Assembly: GCF_012911005.2 (NCBI RefSeq)
Contig: NZ_WTVS01000041.1
Location: forward strand, 1-53,033
Origin: Aromatoleum toluolicum
GTDB taxonomy: Bacteria; Pseudomonadota; Gammaproteobacteria; Burkholderiales; Rhodocyclaceae
DNA: 53,033 bases
Reading direction: 5' to 3'
In this document: positions 16,848 through 23,300 of the stretch, piece by piece
Numbering within the stretch: the stretch's first letter is position 1
Layout of the letters: each line of letters begins with the position of its first letter
Notes under the pieces: generated by a model
Told to the model about the DNA's origin: nothing
What the model saw: the letters and a program-made list of their open reading frames with translations, nothing else
Databases searched by the model: none
Position numbers and translations under genes: made by a program

Positions 16848-18050
16848 ATGCTGCAACGTATCGCACACATCCGCATCAAAAAACGCCTCACACTTTTCGC
16901 CGCGCTCTCGGTTGCCATGATTGCGGTGGCTCTATCCAACCTCCCGGCAGTTTCGGCCGGACAGCCGGGGGGAAACAAGCACTCCGGACAGTTCATCTTC
17001 CGTTTCGACACCTTTGGCGACGAGGCCCTATGGACCGACACGCTGCGCCTCCACGAGATCATCCAGTCGTCCGTCAGCCCGCGAACCGCTCTTTCGGTTG
17101 GTCTGAAGGTGGATGCGACGGCGCTTCCGCCGAATTTCCTGACCAAGAACAACCTCGACGATCCGGCAACCACCGTCGAGTTGATCCGGCGCAACGCCGT
17201 GGTGGGTCTCGTGGGAAAGGTCGAGGATGGGCGACTCACGTCGCTCGGCACCACCTGCGCGATCTGCCACTCGACGGTAAACAATTCGGTCGCCCCAGGT
17301 ATCGGGGAGCGGCTCGACGGCTGGCCGAATCTCGACCTCAATCCAGGGGCGATCATCGCACTTTCGCCCGCACTCACGGAGGCGCAGAAAGCGGCATACA
17401 ACTCGTGGGGGCCCGGCCGCTACGACCCGCGCTTCAATATCGACGGCATCAACCGCCCGGTCGTCATTCCACCTGCATATGGACTGCGGGACGTGCCTTT
17501 TGAGACCTTCACCGGCGACGGGAAGATTTCCTATTGGAACAATTATGTCGCGGTCACACAGATGGGTGGGCACGGAAGTTTTTCTGACCCACGTCTGGGC
17601 ATCAACATCGTTCAGACGCCGGACCTCGTAGCGCCGAAACTGCCGGCACTCCTCGCCTACCAGCTGAGTCTTCCAGTCCCGCCGCCGCCAGCGGACGTGG
17701 TGAACCCGACGGCCGCCCAACGAGGTCAGGCCCTATTCGAAGGGCCCGCCCGCTGCGGCACGTGCCACATCTCGCCCACCTACACTGATGTGCAAAACGG
17801 CCCGAACGCCGACACTCCCTTATTGCATGAGCCGGCGGCGACGGGAATGGAGCCAGTCTACGCGCAGCGCAGCGCCACGCAGAAGTACCGGACGACCCCC
17901 TTGCGCGGCCTTTGGCAGCATCCGCCGTATTTTCACGACGGTAGCGCGGCTACCCTGCTAGACGTCGTCAATCACTACGATGCCCACTTCGCCCTGGGCT
18001 TGAGCCCCGCGGAGAAATTCGATCTCGTCGAATTCCTCAAGTCGCTATGA
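16848..18050 (+). CDS. Periplasmic dihaem cytochrome c (MauG/peroxidase-like C-terminus)
   Basis: The 400-residue protein has an N-terminal signal anchor (residues about 13-37) and two haem sites: CAICH near residue 138 and CGTCH near residue 303. The C-terminal part shows TTPLRGLWQHPPYFHDGSAA and TLLDVVNHYD, the signature of the MauG/cytochrome c peroxidase/ParG-type dihaem family. The N-terminal half, with long stretches lacking homology that I recognise, is unlike classical CcpA peroxidases. A GGAG RBS lies 8 bp before the ATG. Likely role: a periplasmic dihaem redox enzyme or electron shuttle. The substrate is unknown. Confidence 0.8.
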   Translation: MLQRIAHIRIKKRLTLFAALSVAMIAVALSNLPAVSAGQPGGNKHSGQFIFRFDTFGDEALWTDTLRLHEIIQSSVSPRTALSVGLKVDATALPPNFLTKNNLDDPATTVELIRRNAVVGLVGKVEDGRLTSLGTTCAICHSTVNNSVAPGIGERLDGWPNLDLNPGAIIALSPALTEAQKAAYNSWGPGRYDPRFNIDGINRPVVIPPAYGLRDVPFETFTGDGKISYWNNYVAVTQMGGHGSFSDPRLGINIVQTPDLVAPKLPALLAYQLSLPVPPPPADVVNPTAAQRGQALFEGPARCGTCHISPTYTDVQNGPNADTPLLHEPAATGMEPVYAQRSATQKYRTTPLRGLWQHPPYFHDGSAATLLDVVNHYDAHFALGLSPAEKFDLVEFLKSL

Positions 18051-18149
18051 GCCGCGAATACCGACCGGATGCCTCCGACGATATGACATGCCAGTTCTGG
18101 GGGCGCCGAGTTGCGCCCCCACTTGCACCATGAGCCCGGGGGGGACGTC

Positions 18150-18375
18150 TGGGCCGATGCCGAAAACACCTTTGACGAGTTGAAGAGTCAGTGGTGCTGG
18201 GCGGCTTCACCACGCACGACCTGCAACGCCGGCAACTGTCGTCACGTTCCGTGGCGTGGTGGAGTCTGTTCGTTCGCCTGGCCACCCTGGAGGCTCGACG
18301 CGAGGCGATCATCAGTCTGCCGGGCGACAGAAGGCATCCCGGGACGCCAGTCGAGCCCGCCGAGGCAAAATCGCC
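18150..18375 (+). pseudogene. IS1380-like transposase C-terminal remnant
   Basis: Two overlapping frames give ADAENTFDELKSQWCWAA and, one frame over, VLGGFTTHDLQRRQLSSRSV followed by WWSLFVRLATLEARREAIIS. Together these match the C-terminal block of IS1380-family transposases (ENxFDELKNQWGWGGFTT..., NWWSLFVRLA...EAITSRP). The sequence is frameshifted, lacks the residues usually between the two blocks and has no N-terminal DDE part, so only a dead fragment of about 70 codons is left. It lies between the dihaem cytochrome and the hemerythrin gene. Confidence 0.75.
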
Positions 18376-18401
18376 CGACTCACTGCCGCACAGACGCAGC
18401 C

Positions 18402-18992
18402 TCATTCCAGGCAGCACACCCGCTCGGCCGGTTCCTTGCAACCGCAACCGGCCTGGTTCGCGATCTGGCGGTGGATCGTCCTGAAGCGCTCCTGAACGCT
18501 ATCGCCGAAGATCGGATCGGCGGCGAAGTGGATTGCGGAATCGACGAGGAACCAGTCAGTCTCCGCCAACAACTCGGCGAGGCGCGGGAATATCTCGCGC
18601 TCCTCGATGTTCATGTGATCTTTCAGGAAGGCAACGTATTTTCGGACATCGGCTTCGAGCGTCGCACGCGACATCATCGCTCCGGCGGCGGCCGCGTTGA
18701 GGTCCGCAGCAAGGATTACGCCGCTCTCCGAAATCCGCCGATGCTGGCCAGCGAGTTCCGAGACGACGCTTTCCATCGTCGGATCACGGGCAAGCAATTG
18801 CCGGAATGCGACATCCTCGCGCGGGTGATGGAAACGGTCGGGATACTGCGTCATGTAGTACACGATGTCCGACATGAGCTCGTAATCCGGCTGCTCGCCG
18901 TGGACGAAGAGTTCCGTCTGGGATTGGAGCAGATCGAGCAGCTTGTGGTAATTGGCGTGCTCGGCTTGCCATTTCAGCGTGTGTCCGGACAT
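18402..18992 (-). CDS. Hemerythrin-domain protein with cysteine-rich tail
   Basis: The start is ATG 18992-18990, which has TGGAGATCGTC just upstream; longer frames lack an RBS. The 196-residue protein has a hemerythrin four-helix bundle with likely di-iron ligands in EHANYHKLL (His 12/16), HHPRED (His 55/56, Glu 59), GQHRRISE (His 84) and KDHMNIEEREIF (His 126, Glu 130/131). Family members bind O2, NO or act in iron-sulfur repair. The C-terminus is odd: after the bundle, GCGCKEPAERVCCLE adds four cysteines (183, 185, 193, 194) that could bind metal or form a redox switch. It is divergent from the broken ferredoxin gene. Confidence 0.9.
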   Translation of the reverse strand: MSGHTLKWQAEHANYHKLLDLLQSQTELFVHGEQPDYELMSDIVYYMTQYPDRFHHPREDVAFRQLLARDPTMESVVSELAGQHRRISESGVILAADLNAAAAGAMMSRATLEADVRKYVAFLKDHMNIEEREIFPRLAELLAETDWFLVDSAIHFAADPIFGDSVQERFRTIHRQIANQAGCGCKEPAERVCCLE

Positions 18993-19102
18993 GACGATCT
19001 CCAGCGTTCGTTGGGGGCGATACCGACATCCCGCATGCCGCGGCTGCCGGCACCGGTCTGTTCTGCGCGACTTCATCCTAGGGAGTCCCCCAGGCGCCGG
19101 AA

Positions 19103-19116
19103 ATGACTTTTGTCAT
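19103..19116. promoter_or_regulatory. CRP/FNR-family-like dyad
   Basis: ATGAC-TTTT-GTCAT is a perfect 5-4-5 inverted repeat, one base per half away from the TTGAY-N4-RTCAA consensus of FNR/DNR/FixK proteins. It lies between the divergent hemerythrin and ferredoxin starts (about 110 and 75 bp away), a position suited to either promoter. Regulation by an O2- or NO-sensing CRP/FNR protein would fit hemerythrin. The off-consensus ends keep this tentative. Confidence 0.35.
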
Positions 19117-19189
19117 CAGGGGCCGGCGCGCCTGGCCTAAATTTCTCTGGCACTGCGGCCCGAACCGCACACCCGATGAGAGATGAGCG

Positions 19190-19430
19190 ATGACATAGGT
19201 AGTCACCGAAGCCTGCATCAAGTGCAAACACACCGATTGCGTCGATGTCTGTCCCGTCGACGCCTTCCGCGAAGGCCCCAATTTCCTCGTGATCGACCCG
19301 CGGGAATGCATCGACTGCACGCTGTGCGTGGCCGAATGCCCCGTCGACGCGATCTTCGCCGAGGACGACGTGCCGGCTGACCAGCGACAATTCATCCCGC
19401 TCAACGAGGAACTGGCGAAGGTGTGGATAC
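19190..19430 (+). pseudogene. fdxA: fdxA 7Fe ferredoxin, disrupted (stop at codon 3, foreign 3' end)
   Basis: From ATG 19190 the reading is M-T-stop-V-V-T, where intact FdxA reads MTYVVTE: TAT has become TAG at 19196-19198. The rest is a well-kept Fdx[21 protein letters not shown] binds the first cluster and [18 protein letters not shown] the second. After NEELAKVW (about 19425) the expected C-terminal 25-30 residues are replaced by unrelated sequence, the frame running on to 19780 antisense to sdhB. No alternative start with an RBS is visible after the stop. The cluster ligands are all intact, so the damage looks recent, or the TAG is a sequencing error. The 3' junction, however, cannot be explained that way. 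Confidence 0.85.
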
Positions 19431-19588
19431 TCCAGTCGCGAGAACAGTTCGTGCGCGCCGAGCCGCCCGGCCGGCGTATCGGCAACAACGCTCCACCGCC
19501 CTTCGACCGAGGGGCTGGCCGGATGCAACATCGACAATGGTGGCGAATGACCCATGACGTTCCCGTGGATATCTGGCAGGCGCACCCG

Positions 19589-20302
19589 CTACGAAGACTC
19601 ACGCACGAGCGCGCGCCGGATGCGTTCGATCGCATGCGACGGACTCAGCCCCTTGGGGCAAACCTCGGTGCAGTTCATGATCGTACGGCAGCGGTACAGG
19701 CGATACACGTCGTCGAGGTAGGCGAGCCGCTCCGCGGTCGCCGTGTCGCGGGAGTCGGCGATGAAGCGGTACGCCTGTAGCAGGCCCGCCGGACCGATGA
19801 ACTTGTCCGGATTCCACCAGAAGGAGGGACAGAAGGCGCTGCAGCACGCGCACAGGATGCATTCGTACAGGCCGTTCAACTTTTCGCGCTCTGCGGGCGA
19901 CTGCAGGCGCTCGCGCTCGGGAGGGACCTCGTTATTGATGAGGTAGGGCTTGATCGAGTGGTAATGCGCGAAGAACTGCGTCATGTCGACGATGAGGTCG
20001 CGGATCACGGGAAAACCCGGCAACGGCCGCAGCACGACCGGCTCCTTCAGGCCCGGCAGCGACGTGAGGCACGCCAGTCCGTTGCGACCGTTGATATTCA
20101 TCGCATCCGATCCGCACACGCCTTCACGACAGGAACGGCGGAATGAGAGGCTGTCGTCCATCGTCTTGAGCCGCATCAGCACGTCGAGCAGCTTCTTGTC
20201 GCCCGCCTCGGGCGCGACGTCGTAATCCTGCATACGCGGCTTCGCGTCGGTTTCGGGGTTGAAGCGGTAGATGCTGAGTCGCAATGTTCTCTCCTCCGCC
20301 AC
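19589..20302 (-). CDS. sdhB: Succinate dehydrogenase iron-sulfur subunit
   Basis: The 237-residue subunit has three cluster sites: [19 protein letters not shown] (Cys 58, 63, 78 with Asp 66 in the fourth position, as in E. coli SdhB) for 2Fe-2[13 protein letters not shown] (Cys 148-158) for 4Fe-4[13 protein letters not shown] (Cys 205, 211, 215) for 3Fe-4S. It passes electrons from the flavin subunit to ubiquinone at the inner membrane. The start needs a choice: GTG 20302 is the longest, but GGAGGAGA at 20297-20290 is an ideal RBS for TTG 20284 (protein starting [11 protein letters not shown]). It follows sdhD by two bases on the same strand. sdhA, normally between them, is missing. Confidence 0.93.
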   Translation of the reverse strand: MAEERTLRLSIYRFNPETDAKPRMQDYDVAPEAGDKKLLDVLMRLKTMDDSLSFRRSCREGVCGSDAMNINGRNGLACLTSLPGLKEPVVLRPLPGFPVIRDLIVDMTQFFAHYHSIKPYLINNEVPPERERLQSPAEREKLNGLYECILCACCSAFCPSFWWNPDKFIGPAGLLQAYRFIADSRDTATAERLAYLDDVYRLYRCRTIMNCTEVCPKGLSPSHAIERIRRALVRESS

Positions 20303-20304
20303 TC

Positions 20305-20649
20305 TTAAGCACCGCGGGCAAAGTGCGCCGCCATCGTCAGCACGACGCGAATGAAGATCGCAAACAGGATCACCGCGATCAGCGCTAGCAAGGGCAACCG
20401 CAGCGCCGGCGCGTGGATGTAGTCGAGGACGATGTCACGCACGCCGATCCAGCCGTGCAGGCACAGCGCGGCGAAGAACACGACGATCAGCACTGCGCCA
20501 TGCGTGCTCGTCGCCAGCGCGTGCCAGCTTTCATAGCTGCGCGACGGCCCCGTCAGCAGCGTCGCAGCCCCCAGCGCAAGCAGGATCAGCAGCATCAGCG
20601 CCGTCACGCGCTGCAGTACCCAGGCCCGTTGCCCGAGAAAGAGCCTCAC
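20305..20649 (-). CDS. sdhD: Succinate dehydrogenase membrane anchor SdhD
   Basis: GTG 20649 overlaps the TGA of sdhC and gives a 114-residue protein starting MRLFLGQRAWVLQRVTALML. It has three membrane helices (about 14-36, 48-70, 86-108). ESWHALATSTHG and FAALCLHGWIGVRDIVLDYI contain the usual SdhD histidine and Asp/Tyr of the quinone site. Longer frames upstream lie within sdhC and are ignored. Together with SdhC it anchors the complex and binds haem b. Confidence 0.88.
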   Translation of the reverse strand: MRLFLGQRAWVLQRVTALMLLILLALGAATLLTGPSRSYESWHALATSTHGAVLIVVFFAALCLHGWIGVRDIVLDYIHAPALRLPLLALIAVILFAIFIRVVLTMAAHFARGA

Positions 20650-21032
20650 GACAGCCACCTTACCGCGGCCGCAACTGCAATGATCCCCGCCGCGAGGATC
20701 GCAGCCCAGGCGCTGGTGCGTGCCTGTGAGAGACGGCTCCCGACGCCGATATCCATCAACAGGTGGCGCACACCGGCGAGTACGTGATGTGCGGCGGCCC
20801 AAACGAGAATGACAAGGAGCAGTGCCCGCCAGGGCTCGGATACCAGGTCGCGCAGAGCCTCGAACTCCGACTCGCTGCGAAGCGAGCGGTCGAGCGCGAA
20901 CGCCAGAAGCGGCAGGCTCACCACGAGCAGTACGCCCGAAACCCGGTGTCCGATTGACGCGATCGCACCGATTGGAAAGCGGATCTGCGACAGCTTCAGA
21001 AATTTCGGCGCACTAGCCGAGCGTGCACGCAT
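20646..21032 (-). CDS. sdhC: Succinate dehydrogenase cytochrome b556 subunit
   Basis: The 128-residue subunit shows the SdhC signature: LSQIRFPIGAIASIGHRVSG (quinone-site Ser/Arg and the SxxHRxSG motif) and AHHVLAGVRHLLMDIG, which carries the haem b histidine. Three helices span about 22-47, 66-90 and 104-126. TTGGGAG precedes the ATG. It is the first gene of the sdhC-sdhD-sdhB unit, with about 600 bp of non-coding DNA upstream. Confidence 0.93.
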   Translation of the reverse strand: MRARSASAPKFLKLSQIRFPIGAIASIGHRVSGVLLVVSLPLLAFALDRSLRSESEFEALRDLVSEPWRALLLVILVWAAAHHVLAGVRHLLMDIGVGSRLSQARTSAWAAILAAGIIAVAAAVRWLS

Positions 21033-21629
21033 GCTGGACTCCCAAGCCGATTCAATGCCCCGACGACAAGCATCTCCGTGGCGATCCGGATCACCTCATA
21101 GACCCTACCCCGTCGCGGTGCGCCTCGATGCGCCGGCTCGCAGGACACGGCAGATCTGCGCAGCGATGAACGCCATCCGCTTCAATATAGCGGGAGCCGC
21201 AAAAGAATCAACTCCAATGCATCTTTAAATCTAACCCCGGAATCGCCGGGCGCTTTGCAGCGGGCGATGGCTTCGAACTAGGATGCATTCAGCGATTTCG
21301 GTTCATGGAGACCCGGCTCAAGGATGGGCAGTCGCCGGCCAATGACACTCGGACCGCTGAGTGCATAGTTTCAGAATCTTCACCACACATACGGGATAGG
21401 AGTTTGACATTACCGCCCTAATCCACTGATCCTCGATAATCGTCATCGATCTCCGATAATCGCCGCCACCATGAGTCCCAGCGCCACCAGGGAAACGCCC
21501 CTTCGTTGTCGAACTGCCAGATGGTTTACCTCCCTGCGTGAAAAGTGCTATATCAGCCCGAGTTCGCTGCAGTGGCACTCTAGGCGACAACCGCCCAGCC
21601 GCCGCGATCAGGCTCAGGGATAAGAGAAC
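21033..21629. other. Intergenic region between sdhC and the IHF-like gene
   Basis: No frame in these 600 bp shows a family signature. It must hold the divergent promoters of the sdh unit and the IHF-like gene. I see two copies of CGATAATCG at 21434 and 21461 (about 27 bp apart, with CATCGAT between), possibly a regulator's direct-repeat site. There is also AT-rich sequence near 21200-21230. Confidence 0.45.
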
Positions 21630-22001
21630 ATGACGCTAACAAAAGCAGAACTCGTCCAAGTCGTCGTCGACAACGTAGGACTGAACAAGCGGGAAGCGTT
21701 GGAGATGGTCGAGGCTTTTTTCGAGGAAATCAGCACTTCGCTCGAAGCTGGTGAGGACGTCAAGCTGTCGGGCTTCGGCGGATTTCAACTGCGCGAGAAG
21801 CCCGAGCGTCCGGGCCGCAACCCGAAGACCGGTGAGACGGCGCGGGTAACCGCGCGCCGCGTCGTGACTTTTCACCCTAGCCAGAAACTCAAACTGAAGG
21901 TCAGTGAATTTGCAGGCAAGCGTCAGGAGCCGCGCCAAGCCGACAATGCAGTCGGGGGGTCCTACGAAGTTCAGCGCTGGCGAATAACCGAGCCGGTCTG
22001 A
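21630..22001 (+). CDS. ihfA: IHF alpha-like nucleoid protein with C-terminal extension
   Basis: Residues 1-93 are a full IHF/HU fold: [20 protein letters not shown], then [34 protein letters not shown] (beta arm with the intercalating Pro in GRNPKTG) and [18 protein letters not shown]. These match IHF alpha better than HU. The usual IhfA ends soon after this point. Here about 28 further residues follow, [27 protein letters not shown], without known similarity. Canonical ihfA follows pheT; this copy stands alone and near a candidate attachment site, so it is probably an accessory paralogue. Confidence 0.87.
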   Translation: MTLTKAELVQVVVDNVGLNKREALEMVEAFFEEISTSLEAGEDVKLSGFGGFQLREKPERPGRNPKTGETARVTARRVVTFHPSQKLKLKVSEFAGKRQEPRQADNAVGGSYEVQRWRITEPV

Positions 22002-22393
22002 GCGGCCGGGTCGGGCGTTGGCAGGCTGGCCAACCCGGGGCTTCGTCGCACGCACCATTCGGCTGCCAACGGTCACATGATTACGCGCCCTCTGCCCGTG
22101 ATTCCGGCGCCGCTGAGTCTCGCGTCGGCATATGCGCTTCGCGAACTCACACCGACCTTAGCGACACCGCTCAGTCGGTCCGGTGATCTTACAAAGTTTG
22201 CTGGATTCGAGCGTTGTCCACCGGGTGATGCCTCTATGCTTCCGAGCTACCCTAAGAAACAAACTGCGCCTAACACGTGGCGCCTGCCCCCAACCACTCT
22301 CAGGTTTCCTACAGCGCTGCGAGACTGAAACCCACCGTTGCATCGCCATATCCGGGTAGTTACAGTCCAGTGCTCAACACAGCGAAAACAAGC

Positions 22394-22457
22394 ACTTACG
22401 AGGCATTTCGTAATTTTCGTAAGATGCCAAAAGCATCTACAAAACTCGTAAGTACTT
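22394..22457. repeat. Cluster of short CGTAA-containing repeats next to the tRNA fragment
   Basis: The 64 bp hold an inverted pair AAGCACTTACGAG (ending 22402) and CTCGTAAGTACTT (22445-22457), 12 of 13 positions matching. Between them are two direct copies of TTTCGTAA (22406 and 22415) and a small hairpin AGATGC-CAAAA-GCATCT (22422-22438). Several short copies of one motif in direct and inverted orientation beside a tRNA 3' end resemble integrase arm-type or excisionase sites. Confidence 0.45.
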
Positions 22458-22464
22458 GAATATT

Positions 22465-22510
22465 TGGGGCGACATACCGGGATCGAACCGGTGACAACTG
22501 GAGCCACAAG
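22465..22510 (-). tRNA. tRNA-His 3' fragment (candidate attachment site)
   Basis: Read on the minus strand, the segment gives the end of an anticodon loop with GTG, half an anticodon stem (TCCAG), variable loop TTGTC, a perfectly paired T arm ACCGG-TTCGATC-CCGGT, acceptor strand ATGTCGC, discriminator C73 and CCA. C73 is peculiar to bacterial tRNA-His, which agrees with GTG. Nothing upstream can form the D arm or the 5' acceptor strand, so this is a 3' fragment of about 46 nt and not a gene. Such fragments are the usual footprint of integration into tRNA genes. The encoded CCA is included (22467-22465). Confidence 0.7.
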
Positions 22511-23300
22511 ACTGGGGCCTAACACTTAAAATCAAACACTTGCGTCACTTTTCTTTCAAAACAACGTCGCGCCAAAGCCAGCAACTGCACAGAACTACGC
22601 AGGACTTTTGAAAGTCGTTGGACGTAACTTGATTTATTCCGAATGCATTGCACCATGCAGCATGGTGCTTCGTGAAGTCACGCAAGTCTCATGCAGGGTT
22701 TCAGGCCTTCCTCGGGCACAACGTGGATCCCACACGAAGTCAATCGGCTCGATCGAATGCCACATCCGGCGCCCTTAAACTCCACATGGTGCGTCCGACA
22801 AGTGGGCCGCCTCCATCAGTTCGGCCGTATGGTCAGCGCCAGAGCCAGAGCAAGTTCGAATTGTGTTCGAGCATGGGTTTCTGTGCGGCCGCCTGCCGCG
22901 ACTAAGCATCGCCAACCATGCTCACCAGCGCCCACGTTTCGTTGACCAGATCGGGACCACGGCAGTCCTCGCCCTTGTCGGTTTGACATTATCCCCGAAT
23001 GTCAGCAACCGACCCAAGGACCGCTCGTTCGGCCGAGTGCCAAGCAAACGTTCAAAACGTCTTGTCAAGCGACATGGAGATTTGCCCCTGACACGTCGTG
23101 CTGCATGAGCGAATGCAACGGATAGGCACGCCAGCAATCCGCGCTTGAATACGTTTACGTGGCTCCATGTGCCCTCGAGAATTCGTTGAACGGATGCCAT
23201 TCCACGCAACCGGGCTTCAGGAATTCTTACGGAACGCAAACTTCTGGCCAACGACGGCTTTCACATGCTCCTTTGTGGAGGGCCGAGTGCCAGCAACGGA
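22511..23300. other. Non-coding stretch right of the tRNA fragment
   Basis: About 790 bp between the tRNA fragment and the end of the receptor gene show only short frames in competing phases, none with family features or convincing RBS. Base composition is visibly less GC-rich than the flanks (for example 22540-22660). No integrase remnant could be read. It may be decayed mobile DNA. Confidence 0.45.

Noticed and set aside
21318-21590. 90-codon minus frame upstream of the IHF-like gene
   Set aside because: No RBS or recognisable domain. Crosses the CGATAATCG repeats, so regulatory DNA is more likely.
22018-22035. Hairpin GTTGGC-N6-GCCAAC after the IHF-like gene as a terminator
   Set aside because: Short stem and no T tract follow, so it does not meet the criteria for an intrinsic terminator.
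22077-22328. 83-codon plus frame right of the IHF-like gene
   Set aside because: No RBS, no family pattern. Lies in the repeat-bearing region beside the tRNA fragment.
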